From CALODL01 sp942492115 (GTDB taxonomy: Bacteria; Planctomycetota; Phycisphaerae; UBA1845; CAIVHJ01), in assembly GCA_942492115.1 (NCBI GenBank), contig CALODL010000033.1:186001-250000 (forward strand): DNA of 64,000 bases, read 5' to 3'. The notes beneath the pieces are model-generated. The model did not search any database and was not told the origin of the DNA. It was given only the letters and a program-made list of their open reading frames with translations. Position numbers and translations under genes: made by a program. This document shows, piece after piece, positions 27,292 through 36,039 of the stretch (within the stretch, counting starts at the first letter, position 1; each line of letters opens with the position of its first letter).

Positions 27292-28326
27292 ATGGCTGAC
27301 GACGGCCGTGAATTGCGGGTTGGGATGTTTTCGCTCGTCGGGCTCGTCCTGATGTGCGGGCTGGTGTTGCTCTATGGTGAGGAGCCGACGTGGTTCTGGC
27401 GAACACACTGGCTCCTCGAGATACGCGTGACGAGCCCGCAGGGTGTCGGAGAAGGAACACCGGCTTTCCTGGAGGGTGTTCAGGTCGGACGGGTCCAAAG
27501 CATCCGGTTGCGTGATCGCACTGACCCTGCAAAGGGAGCCATTGTCATGGTCGAAATCGAAGAAGACTTCGTCGTGCTCGAGGGTACCGAGGCAACCCTG
27601 CACCCGTCGTTTGGATTCGACAAGGGTTCAATCCACCTGAGGGTGCCACAGGTTCACGGCGCGCCCTTGCCGACCACAGGGGGGTGGATACAGGGGAAGG
27701 CGGTTGGTGCTCTCGAGACCGTCGTTCCGGAGGAATTCATCTTGAAGTTGGTCGAGGCCGTGGACAAGATCGGCGAACTGAGTGGCAAGTTTGGTGACGT
27801 GGCCGTCGACCTGCACAACCTTCTCGAGGAACGATCAATGAACGACGTTGACAGCGACGCGCGGCTGGTCGCAAATCTGTCAACGGTGATTCAGCGGATC
27901 GATGCGAGTGTTGCTGTATTCAGGGAGGTGCTGGAGGATGGCGGGCAGAATGATCTGCAGGTCATGCTGGCCAATGCCCGCGAGATTTCCAAGGATTTGA
28001 AGAACTGGACGGGCCAACTCGAACCACGAACCTCTGAATTGATGACCCGTGCGACCTCGTCACTCGATCAGATCGATGGCCACCTGGATAAGGTCGCGAT
28101 AAGCCTGGTCGAACGGCTCGACCAACTGTCCGGAGTGATCGACCAGACCTACCTGATTCTCAAGGCCGTGCATCAGGGTGAAGGGACGGCCGGGCTGGTT
28201 CTGAAGGATCCACGGTTATACGAGGAAATGGTCGATTCGTTTGCCGAGCTCCAACTGTTGATCGCCGATCTCAAAGGCCTCGTGGTGTGGGTTCAGACAG
28301 ATTCGATGCTGCGAGGGCCCTTCTGA
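27292..28326 (+). CDS. mlaD: MlaD-family MCE-domain lipid-binding protein
   Basis: 344 residues. One N-terminal membrane helix (about 11-29, MFSLVGLVLMCGLVLLYG), an MCE domain (about 40-120; VTSPQGVGEGTPAFLEGVQVGRV is the usual MCE signature region), then a long helical C-terminal part with heptad-like spacing and the (D/S)QID-type segments, which can form a tunnel for lipids. It is longer than E. coli MlaD (183) and resembles the longer MCE proteins. TGA overlaps the next gene's ATG (TGATG), so the SPOR protein is coupled to it. Confidence 0.88.
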   Translation: MADDGRELRVGMFSLVGLVLMCGLVLLYGEEPTWFWRTHWLLEIRVTSPQGVGEGTPAFLEGVQVGRVQSIRLRDRTDPAKGAIVMVEIEEDFVVLEGTEATLHPSFGFDKGSIHLRVPQVHGAPLPTTGGWIQGKAVGALETVVPEEFILKLVEAVDKIGELSGKFGDVAVDLHNLLEERSMNDVDSDARLVANLSTVIQRIDASVAVFREVLEDGGQNDLQVMLANAREISKDLKNWTGQLEPRTSELMTRATSSLDQIDGHLDKVAISLVERLDQLSGVIDQTYLILKAVHQGEGTAGLVLKDPRLYEEMVDSFAELQLLIADLKGLVVWVQTDSMLRGPF

Positions 28327-29096
28327 TGCGCCGGTTATTCTCCTCGACGCTGTGTGGTGCCGTACTGGCCGGTTGCACCGCGCTGCCGCAACCGGCGGTC
28401 GAGTCCGTGCGTGATGCAGGTCGGATGTACGCAGCCGGACAATATGATCAGGCCGCAGTCGTTCTGGATCGGGTCATCACGGAACAGCGCAACGCTCAGG
28501 GAATCGGTGAAGCGTATTATGTCCGTGGACTGTGCCATAGTCGTCAACACAGATACCGCGCCGCCGAAGCCGATCTGCGGTGGGCGGCGGAGCATGGCGG
28601 CCGTGCTGAGATCATCGGGCGAAGCTGGGCGCAACTCGGTCACCTGGCCTACGATCAGGGGCACTACGACACTGCGGCAAAGTATTATGCCAGCGCGCTA
28701 CCGGAGTTGCCGGGGCACCCGCCTACTGACGAGGTCTACTTTCAGCATGGCGACAGTCTGCAAAAGCTGGGGCGCTGGCGTGATGCTCGCGAGGTGTTGC
28801 CCAAGGTCTGGCATCTGTTTCCCAACAGCCACCTGACGCAAGCCGCACGCCGTAAATTCGCCTGGCCCCATGACTTCTTGTCGATTCAGTGCGGTGCGTT
28901 CACCGACAGAGCTCGGGCCCGTGATCTGGAGCGGCAGCTGCGCGAGCGCCGCCTTGACAGCCGGGTCGAGGTCGACTTGCGTGCACGCCCGCCGTTGACC
29001 AAGGTCTTTGTGGGCCGCTTTCCGACCTTCCAGGCTGCACGCGGGGCTTTGCCAGTGGTCCGCGCCGGCGTCGACGACGCGATCATCGTTCCCTGA
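28326..29096 (+). CDS. TPR lipoprotein with C-terminal SPOR domain
   Basis: 256 residues from ATG 28326 (the frame is open 13 codons further back). A lipoprotein signal ends VLAGC at Cys17. Residues ~35-180 are TPR-like (AAGQYDQAAVVLDRV; HYDTAAKYYASALPEL; GRWRDAREVL). A C-terminal SPOR domain starts at FLSIQCGAFTDRARARDLERQL and ends with VFVGRFPTFQAARGALP. SPOR domains bind denuded glycan strands of peptidoglycan, so the protein should be a periplasmic envelope factor that marks septal or remodelled wall. It is the last gene of the mla operon; a link between lipid transport and cell-wall recognition is inference. Confidence 0.8.
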   Translation: MRRLFSSTLCGAVLAGCTALPQPAVESVRDAGRMYAAGQYDQAAVVLDRVITEQRNAQGIGEAYYVRGLCHSRQHRYRAAEADLRWAAEHGGRAEIIGRSWAQLGHLAYDQGHYDTAAKYYASALPELPGHPPTDEVYFQHGDSLQKLGRWRDAREVLPKVWHLFPNSHLTQAARRKFAWPHDFLSIQCGAFTDRARARDLERQLRERRLDSRVEVDLRARPPLTKVFVGRFPTFQAARGALPVVRAGVDDAIIVP

Positions 29097-29248
29097 TCAC
29101 TCACCTGCAGTCCGATATTCCATTCCTGCAGGCACCCCCGCAGTCGTGCCGCGCCCGCGCGAGAACAGAGTAACCCATCCAGGCCCCCGCGCCGATAGAG
29201 CTTGGGGACCCTGCTTCCCCACTCACTGTACTCTTTGACGAGAGGTGC

Positions 29249-30511
29249 ATGATGCCGCCTGCCGATCCAGCGGCCTGCCAGCGTTACAACGAAGCCATGA
29301 CTGCCTATCGCGACGGCGATTACGACCGCGCGGGTAGTTTGTTTGCAGCGCTGGCGTCCGCACACACCCCGGGTGACAGTTTGTCGCGGTACTACGCAGC
29401 GGATGCGCACTTGCGTGTTGGGCTTGGACACATCCGAGCCGGCCGCTACGAGGCCGCACTGAAAGTCTTGCAGGTGGCCCTCGAATTCAACCCGCACCAT
29501 GACAGCTTACCACGCTATCTTGCGGCATGTTGTGTCCGGATCGGGCGGTTTGATCAGGCTGTGGATTACACGGCCCGCGCGGCTCAGCGGCAACCGGACG
29601 CACCCGCGGCGGATATTCGGCATGCCGTAGCCCAATGGCGTGACGGTCAACAGCTGGCGGCCATGGCGACGTTGGAGGACGCTGGTGATCGCCGGCCCGA
29701 TGATCCGCTCGTCTGGTTTCACCTCGGGACGATGCTGGCGGCTCGCGAGTCGTTCACCGCAGCCATCGAACGGTTCGAGCGCGCCCTCGAGCTTCGCCCG
29801 GCTTATGTGGATGCGCGTGTGCGGCTGGCCATGTGTTTTGCAGCCGTGCAGGATCCTGGACAGGCCGTCATTCATCTGACAGCTGCGCAGAAGCTGGAAC
29901 CTCGGAATGCCCAGATTGCCATGTGGCTGGCGATGGCTCTCGAGACTGAAGGCGGTGGACGTCACGGGAGTCGTGAAGAAGTCGTTTGTCCGCTGACACC
30001 TCCGGCCGCAGAGCCTGCTGATATCGCAGAGCTCACCCGTGTCGTGTTGCATGAACCGGAGTTGATTCTGGCGTTCGTGGCCCTTCCAGAATCTCAGGCC
30101 GACCAGGATGTGCTGCCGTTATTGCGTGCCGTCCTCGACCGTGCCATTGCCAGTGCGCCGCAACGTGCCGAGCTGTATTACTACCTGGCTATGATCCACC
30201 GTCGATTGGGCAATCATCAACGGGCGATCGCTTCCTGCGAACGGGCCGTCGAAATCGATCCGCGGCTCATCCAGGCATTGATCACACTTGGACGACTCTA
30301 TCACGAAACAGACCGTCAACAGGATGCGGCGTCCCGGCTGCAGGACGTCGTGGCCCTGGGGTATGAGTACGCCGATGTGTACTACCTGCTTGGCTGCGTC
30401 TATCGAGACCTGGGGGACAGTGTCCAGGCGCGCAATTCATATCATCGCGCTTTGGCCATCAACGACAACTACATCGAAGCCCGTATCGCCCTGGAGCAAC
30501 TGGCGGCCTGA
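29249..30511 (+). CDS. TPR-repeat protein
   Basis: 420 residues built almost entirely of TPR-like repeats; clear ones are YRDGDYDRAGSLFAALA, RYEAALKVLQVALEFNPHH, SFTAAIERFERALELRP and GNHQRAIASCERAVEIDPR. No signal peptide or membrane helix, so it should be cytoplasmic. It is most likely a protein-interaction scaffold. ATG at 29249 follows AGAGGTG. The gene is 20 bases upstream of the second TPR protein at 30531, with which it is probably co-transcribed. No enzyme domain. Function unknown. Confidence 0.8.
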   Translation: MMPPADPAACQRYNEAMTAYRDGDYDRAGSLFAALASAHTPGDSLSRYYAADAHLRVGLGHIRAGRYEAALKVLQVALEFNPHHDSLPRYLAACCVRIGRFDQAVDYTARAAQRQPDAPAADIRHAVAQWRDGQQLAAMATLEDAGDRRPDDPLVWFHLGTMLAARESFTAAIERFERALELRPAYVDARVRLAMCFAAVQDPGQAVIHLTAAQKLEPRNAQIAMWLAMALETEGGGRHGSREEVVCPLTPPAAEPADIAELTRVVLHEPELILAFVALPESQADQDVLPLLRAVLDRAIASAPQRAELYYYLAMIHRRLGNHQRAIASCERAVEIDPRLIQALITLGRLYHETDRQQDAASRLQDVVALGYEYADVYYLLGCVYRDLGDSVQARNSYHRALAINDNYIEARIALEQLAA

Positions 30512-30530
30512 CGGCCGACCTCGACCGCCT

Positions 30531-32201
30531 ATGTCCTTTTTACTCGAAATACTGGGGCGCGGGTTGATCAACAGCCTGTATGGTGCGCTGGAGGAGAAAC
30601 TTCCGCCGGTAGACCATGCGGATTCGGCTGCCCTGAAAGCTCGCCTTCTCGATCAGCCCGATGATCTCGATCTCCGTGCCGAGCTCGGCCTGCACTTGTT
30701 TCATGAGCAGCGCTACCTCGAGGCTCGTGCGATTCTCGAGGCCGTTCTCGAGCATGATGACGAGCACCTCGTGGCCCTGTTGACGCTGGTTTGCGTCGAA
30801 GACGAGATGGGCTGTACCGATCGTGTATTCGAGATTCTCAATGAGGTGCGACTCGTAGAGATCCTCGATCCCATCATTTTGTTCTGCATCGGTTTTACGC
30901 AGGAGAAGCGCGGTCGCGATGATGAGGCCATTGATGCCTATCGTGCGGCATTGCGCGTCATGCCATCGTTGCGCAACGGCCATGAGCGGCTTGCAGCGAT
31001 CTTCCTCAAGCAGGGCCGTAGCCCTTTGGCTCTGCAGCATTACCAGGCACTGGTCGAACTTGATCCGGAGAGCATGTCCGACCGGCTGACGCTCGGCAAC
31101 CTGTATCTCGAGGTCGGCGAGCCCGAGGAAGCGATTGCTGAGTACGAGACGGCCATTGCACTGGATCCAGACAACTGGGAGGTTCAGGACGATCTGGTCA
31201 CCGCCTACGAACAGGGCGGTCTGTTGCGCGAGGCCATTGAACACCTGCACCAACTCATCGAGAACCAACCCGAGTCGGCTGATCATCGCTTGCGCCTGGG
31301 TGATTTGTATGCCAAGTCGGGGGACGATCTTGCGGCCATTGAACAATACGAGCACGCTCTCGGTCTCCAGCCCGAGTACCTCGAGGTGATGGTCAAAATG
31401 GGCACCACTCACCTGCGGCTCGGTGAGTACGTCGAGGCCGCGCAGTGGTTCAACAAGGCCGTCGAGATGAATGATCGCTTGCTCAGTGCCTGCGTGGGAT
31501 TGGGCGTTGCCCAATTGCATGCTGGACGCCGGGACGAGGGCCTGGCCAGTCTGCAGTTGGCGTCGAAGATTGAACCCAATACGACGTTGCTGTTCAGCGA
31601 GACCGCGCGCATGCAGCTCAAGGCCGCGGTTGGTGAAAGTGTCGATGAGCAACTCGGATTACCCGAGGGAGCGCTGGACGAGGTCGCTCCGCAGGATCTC
31701 GCGGATCGCCTGATCGACCGCCAGATCGAGCAGCACCGCCGGGCCATCGATCGACAGCCCACGCACGCTGATCTGTACTATCGTCTTGGTCTGTTGTTGC
31801 GCAACCGGGGCCAGATCGACGGGGCCATCGATGCTTTGAAAAAGGCCGTGCATATCAATCCGTCCTATGAGAAAGCACTGGTCAAATTGGGCATTGCCCT
31901 GCAGGAGCGTGGTGAACTCGAGGCCGCGGTAGACGTGTTCAAGCAGGCTCTCGTGATCGAGCCGGAGCAGGCTGAGACGCACTATCAGTTAGGCGTGATG
32001 TTCGCGGAGAAGCATCTCTTCGACCTCGCGGTTGAACACTTCGAACGCGCTCAGAAGGGTATGCCCGCCGATCTGGAACTGCAGGCCAACCTCAGCCTGG
32101 CACTGCAGAATGCTGGCCTGCTCGATCGCGCGGAGATCAGTTGGCGCACGACGTGCGAGCTCGATCGTGAACCCGGGCCTCCAGGATCGTCCATGAATTG
32201 A
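30531..32201 (+). CDS. Large TPR-repeat protein
   Basis: 556 residues from ATG 30531 (the open frame reaches back into the preceding gene, but this part is clearly in the wrong frame there). It is all TPR: a short non-TPR start (SFLLEILGRGLINSLYG), then over a dozen repeats such as EPEEAIAEYETAIALDPDNWEV, EYVEAAQWFNKAVEMND, GQIDGAIDALKKAVHINPSYE and GELEAAVDVFKQALVIEPEQ. The first residues could form a membrane-associated helix. Closely follows another TPR gene. It may have served as an assembly platform in the envelope; function unknown. Confidence 0.82.
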   Translation: MSFLLEILGRGLINSLYGALEEKLPPVDHADSAALKARLLDQPDDLDLRAELGLHLFHEQRYLEARAILEAVLEHDDEHLVALLTLVCVEDEMGCTDRVFEILNEVRLVEILDPIILFCIGFTQEKRGRDDEAIDAYRAALRVMPSLRNGHERLAAIFLKQGRSPLALQHYQALVELDPESMSDRLTLGNLYLEVGEPEEAIAEYETAIALDPDNWEVQDDLVTAYEQGGLLREAIEHLHQLIENQPESADHRLRLGDLYAKSGDDLAAIEQYEHALGLQPEYLEVMVKMGTTHLRLGEYVEAAQWFNKAVEMNDRLLSACVGLGVAQLHAGRRDEGLASLQLASKIEPNTTLLFSETARMQLKAAVGESVDEQLGLPEGALDEVAPQDLADRLIDRQIEQHRRAIDRQPTHADLYYRLGLLLRNRGQIDGAIDALKKAVHINPSYEKALVKLGIALQERGELEAAVDVFKQALVIEPEQAETHYQLGVMFAEKHLFDLAVEHFERAQKGMPADLELQANLSLALQNAGLLDRAEISWRTTCELDREPGPPGSSMN

Positions 32202-32312
32202 GCGTCCCGGCGATCGTCCCGCGGCTCCATAGCGGTCGGTGCGGGACCCCGGTGAGCGCCTCAGGGGTGCAGCAGTGTACGGGTCAACGGTTTCGACCTA
32301 CACTGATGAGCC

Positions 32313-33467
32313 ATGAATGTCGCGGTCGTCGCTGAGCACATCGATACAGCCCGCGGTGGCGCGGAACGCTCCACGGTGCAATTCCTGCAGAATCTCGTGG
32401 CCCTGGGCGTGCGGCTGCGTGTGTACACGCGCTCGGTGGGCACCGTCCTCGAGGGTGTCGAGATCGAACGGGTCGATCCGGAGGGGGCCATCCGCGGTTT
32501 GAGAACCCTCGCTTTTTCCCGCGAGGTCGATCATCGTTTCGAACAGCACTGCCCCGATGTGGTCCACGCCATTACTCCATGCCTGTCGGCCGACATCTAT
32601 CAGCCACGTGGTGGCACGTTCATAGAGACCATGGAGCGGAACGTCGCGCTCAGGCGTTCACCCGTGGCCCGCCACCTCAAGCGCCTGGCCAATCGCTTCA
32701 ACCTCAAGCAGCGGACGATGCTCAAGCTCGAACGCGATCTCATCATGCGTCCGCGCCCTCCTGTTGTGATAGCGATTTCTGAGTATGTCGCCGGGCAGCT
32801 CGACCGCCACTATCGCGTGCCACCGGAGCGCGTCGTCCGGATTTTCAATGGTGTCGATCCACCGGATTTGCCAGCCGATCGTGTTGCCGCGCGACAGCGC
32901 TTGCGTGAACGACTCGACATCAGTGAGCACGAGACCCTGGCCATTCTGGTCGCACACAACTATCGACTGAAAGGCGTCGCCAGGTGGCTGGAGGCGGTTG
33001 CGCAGGAGCGCGGTGGCGTGTTGCGCGGCTGGCGGTCGCTGATCATCGGCCGCGACCGTGGCAGCGATTGTCCGGCGTTGGCCCGCCGCCTGGGCCTCGA
33101 TGGGCTTGTTACGTTTACGGGCCCTGTGGACGACATGCCGGCTGTTCTTTGTGCGGCGGATGTCCTGGTCCATCCGACGTACTACGATCCTTGCAGTCGT
33201 GTCGTGCTCGAGGCCCTGCTGAGCGGCGTGCCATGCGTGACCACGCGCTTCAACGGTGCGGCCGAGGTTATCGAGGATGGAGTCACCGGACGTGTCATCG
33301 AGTCACCCGATGACACCACGGCGTTGGCCACGGCGGCCGCGCAGGTGTCCGCTGTGACCTATCGTGCGGCACTGGACCGCACCCACGCGGTACTGGTGTC
33401 CCGCTTGAGCATGGCCCGTCACGCCCGCGAGGTGTTCGAGTTGTACGAGAGACTGCGATCGCCATGA
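32313..33467 (+). CDS. GT4-family glycosyltransferase (WaaG-like)
   Basis: 384 residues, GT-B fold. N-terminal Rossmann half with ARGGAERS (the GGAE acceptor loop) and a Pro-rich ADIYQPRGGTF segment; C-terminal half with the interdomain ISEYVAGQLDRHY, the phosphate-binding region IFNGVDPP, and the donor-binding motif HPTYYDPCSRVVLEALLSG with the conserved E-x7-E-like spacing (E206-type). The order and sequence of this block are closest to WaaG-like core glucosyltransferases. It overlaps plsY by four bases (ATGA), so the two are coupled. An envelope sugar (LPS core) is likely, given the neighbouring waa and lpx genes, but donor and acceptor are unknown. Confidence 0.8.
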   Translation: MNVAVVAEHIDTARGGAERSTVQFLQNLVALGVRLRVYTRSVGTVLEGVEIERVDPEGAIRGLRTLAFSREVDHRFEQHCPDVVHAITPCLSADIYQPRGGTFIETMERNVALRRSPVARHLKRLANRFNLKQRTMLKLERDLIMRPRPPVVIAISEYVAGQLDRHYRVPPERVVRIFNGVDPPDLPADRVAARQRLRERLDISEHETLAILVAHNYRLKGVARWLEAVAQERGGVLRGWRSLIIGRDRGSDCPALARRLGLDGLVTFTGPVDDMPAVLCAADVLVHPTYYDPCSRVVLEALLSGVPCVTTRFNGAAEVIEDGVTGRVIESPDDTTALATAAAQVSAVTYRAALDRTHAVLVSRLSMARHAREVFELYERLRSP

Positions 33468-34117
33468 CGCTCCTGATCCTGGCTTTATGCATAGCGTGCT
33501 ATCTGATCGGCGGCATCCCGTTTGGTTATGTCGTCGCTCGCGCTCGCGGCGTCGACATCCGTGAGCAGGGGAGCCGGAACATCGGGGCAACGAACGTCAG
33601 CCGGGTGCTGGGCCGTCGACTGGGCATCACTGTTTTCTTCCTTGATGCACTCAAGGGTCTCGGACCGACATTGATAGCCGGCTGGTGCCTGCGGCGTTGG
33701 GCTGACGTCGACGGCGCAGCCCTGTATGGCCCGTGGCTGTTGGCCGGTGCGTGTGGCATCATGGGGCATATCTGGCCGGTCTATCTCAAGTTTCGTGGGG
33801 GCAAAGGGGTGGCGACATCGCTGGGCGTGACCCTCGGTATCTATCCACAATTGACCGGCCCATGTCTGATGTGCTTCGTCGTGTGGATCATCGTCACGGG
33901 TACGACGCGTTATGTGTCACTGGGGTCGCTTACGGCCGCCGTCGTCTTTCCCATCGCGACGGCCCTGAACCTTGCACCATTCGTCCTCGCCGAGCAGTGG
34001 CCGATCATGCTGTATGCCCTGGCCCTGCCCGCTCTCGTCATTGTGCGGCATCGGGCGAATATCACACGACTGCTACAGGGGACGGAGTCAAAGATCGGCG
34101 GTCCGCGCGCGTCGTAG
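33464..34117 (+). CDS. plsY: Glycerol-3-phosphate acyltransferase PlsY
   Basis: 217 residues, membrane enzyme that transfers an acyl group from acyl-phosphate to glycerol-3-phosphate, the first step of phospholipid synthesis. Motif 1 DIREQGSRNIGATNVSRVLGRR and motif 2 KFRGGKGVATSLGVTLG are intact; the usual GSGNIGATN has Arg in place of the second Gly, a change also seen in other phyla. Five or so hydrophobic segments. ATG overlaps the preceding stop. Converges with the WaaP-like gene (6-base gap). Confidence 0.92.
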   Translation: MTLLILALCIACYLIGGIPFGYVVARARGVDIREQGSRNIGATNVSRVLGRRLGITVFFLDALKGLGPTLIAGWCLRRWADVDGAALYGPWLLAGACGIMGHIWPVYLKFRGGKGVATSLGVTLGIYPQLTGPCLMCFVVWIIVTGTTRYVSLGSLTAAVVFPIATALNLAPFVLAEQWPIMLYALALPALVIVRHRANITRLLQGTESKIGGPRAS

Positions 34118-34123
34118 AGCCGC

Positions 34124-34936
34124 TCACCCGAGGCCGTGCTTACGGCTATGCCGTGCTATGCGCGCGGTCTTCCGCACGACACGGTGCACGAGTCGGCGAT
34201 CCGCCGACGTCAGTCGCTCGTGTCCGAGGTAGCACTTGAGCCACCGCAGTCGTTCGGTGCGCGAGGCGATTCCAGTCGGCGTCGAGTAGTTCAGTGCTGC
34301 GAGATCTTTGCATCGCCAACGCTCGAAGCGCCATCGCGGCCGAAAAACGCGCTGGAGATCGATCAGCGTCATCGGCGGTATGGGCGGGTGTTCAGCTGCG
34401 ACGAAGATGTGCGCCAGATACAAATCGCGATGAACCAGCCCGGCACCGTGCAGCCTGGCCGCCATTTCGGCGACTCCGCGCAGGATGGCACGTTTGGTGT
34501 GAGGCTCGGGCCCGCCTTCCTCGAGCCACTGAGTGGCGCGCCGCTCGAGCGAAATACCCGTGATCTCGGCCGTCACCAGCACGCTGCGGCGCTCGGCGAG
34601 CCACGCGCGCTCGCATCCGCATGCGACCGCCGGAGGAACGGCGATTCCGAGATCCGAGAGTGTTTGGATCGAGGTCCATTCGATGTCGGCGGTCGAGCGT
34701 CCGCCGACCAATACGCGCTTGAGCTGCTCCTTCAGTGGTGGGCGCGTGTAGCGCTTGATGAACAGGCGCGGCAGGCCGTGGGACGGTGCGACCACCACCC
34801 GCTCCCGCCACGTGGCCAACCCGTGCTTGCCTAATGAACGCTCCGTCCTGGCTTCCATCAGGGCGTCGAGCGAGTCGAATCCACGTTGGGTCAACGCTCG
34901 ATCGAACTTCGGACTGATCCACAGGTGGGTGCTCAT
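34124..34936 (-). CDS. WaaP-like lipopolysaccharide core kinase
   Basis: 270 residues. A protein-kinase-like fold: an N-lobe Lys in LFIKRYTRPPLKEQLKRVL, the catalytic loop GLVHRDLYLAHIFV (Asp in HRD) and a DFG-like LIDLQRV. This pattern matches the Kdo/WaaP family that phosphorylates heptose in the LPS inner core, which stabilises the outer membrane. Start ATG overlaps waaF by four bases (ATGA). The substrate is inferred from the neighbours (heptosyltransferase, gmhB). It is the last gene of the minus-strand LPS operon. Confidence 0.82.
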   Translation of the reverse strand: MSTHLWISPKFDRALTQRGFDSLDALMEARTERSLGKHGLATWRERVVVAPSHGLPRLFIKRYTRPPLKEQLKRVLVGGRSTADIEWTSIQTLSDLGIAVPPAVACGCERAWLAERRSVLVTAEITGISLERRATQWLEEGGPEPHTKRAILRGVAEMAARLHGAGLVHRDLYLAHIFVAAEHPPIPPMTLIDLQRVFRPRWRFERWRCKDLAALNYSTPTGIASRTERLRWLKCYLGHERLTSADRRLVHRVVRKTARIARHSRKHGLG

Positions 34937-36009
34937 GACGGTTGCGGCGTTCCTGGTTGTTCGAGCAGTTCGTCAGCCGCCGCAACCACCATGTCGGGGT
35001 TGATGTTCATGAGACAGTTGCGGTGGCCCAGAGGGCAGACGGGTTTCTGGCATGGACCGCAGTCGATCTCTACCAGCACCTTCCGTTCGTGCGGGTAGTG
35101 CGACTCGGTCCACCCGGGATGGGTGGGCCCGAAAATCGTCACCACCGGCGTGTCGAGGGCGATCGCGAAGTGGCGTGGGCCCGTGTCGTTGGTGATGAGC
35201 AAGTTGGCGCGGGCAATGACGGACTTCAACCTGCGGAGGTCTTGACGCGGAGGCAACAACGTCAGCGGAGGGCGGGTCATGTGGGCGGCGACCGCATCGA
35301 CCATAGGCTGGTCCTGAGGCCCGCCGGTCACGATGATGTGTGCACCATGCCGGCTTTGCAGGGCGTGGGCCGCTGCTGCGAAGCGTTCGGCCGGATAGAT
35401 CTTGGATGCACCGAAGCGACCCCCGGGGTTCAGCACCACGATCGGGCGTCCATCATCGAGGCCGAATTCCCGCCACCAGCCTTCAACGGTTGCCGCGCTG
35501 TCCTCGTCCGTGAACAGCTCGAGTTCCGGAGTCGGCTCCGGACAATTCAGGTGTCTGGCAAACCGTCCGTAGTAGGTCAGCATCGATTCGACACGCCGCC
35601 TGCCGTTGTCGCACGGCACGGGCAGGGGTTCGGTCAACAGCCAGCTGCGGTAATCACGGGCGTATCCGATGCGGCGACGCGCCCCGATGAGCCACGCGAC
35701 CAGGGCTGTGCGGAATGAATTGGTCATCAGGAGAATGCCGTCGAAATTGGCACGGCGCAGCGCACGGGCGCAACCCCACAACGCAAGGGGATTACGCCCC
35801 CGGGCGGGCCACAGCGCGATGTCATCGAACCAGGGCGCGCCGCGAAGGACGTCCTGCACATAGGGTTTCATCAGGTAGGTGATCTGTGCGCTCGGGTACT
35901 GCGCACGGATGGCCCTGAGCATGGGCGTGGCCATGACGACGTCGCCAACCCAGTTGGGCAGGATGATGAGCAGCTTGTCGAGCGTGGTGCCGGGCATCTG
36001 GTGCGGCAT
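34933..36009 (-). CDS. waaF: Lipopolysaccharide heptosyltransferase II-like protein (GT9)
   Basis: 358 residues. GT9 features: N-terminal LLIILPNWVGDVVMATPMLRAI, the nucleotide-binding NPGGRFGASKIYPAERFAAAA and the C-terminal ITNDTGPRHFAIALDTPVVTIFGPTHPGWTE. It should transfer heptose from ADP-heptose onto the LPS core. The C-terminal segment has CGPCQKPVCPLGHRNCL, a Cys cluster also found in other WaaF sequences. HepI versus HepII specificity is not certain from sequence; the name reflects the similarity to WaaF. Minus operon: lies 30 bases after the gmhB-like gene. Confidence 0.86.
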   Translation of the reverse strand: MPHQMPGTTLDKLLIILPNWVGDVVMATPMLRAIRAQYPSAQITYLMKPYVQDVLRGAPWFDDIALWPARGRNPLALWGCARALRRANFDGILLMTNSFRTALVAWLIGARRRIGYARDYRSWLLTEPLPVPCDNGRRRVESMLTYYGRFARHLNCPEPTPELELFTDEDSAATVEGWWREFGLDDGRPIVVLNPGGRFGASKIYPAERFAAAAHALQSRHGAHIIVTGGPQDQPMVDAVAAHMTRPPLTLLPPRQDLRRLKSVIARANLLITNDTGPRHFAIALDTPVVTIFGPTHPGWTESHYPHERKVLVEIDCGPCQKPVCPLGHRNCLMNINPDMVVAAADELLEQPGTPQPS

Positions 36010-36039
36010 TATACGCCAAGTTCAGCCCGGCCGGCCGGA

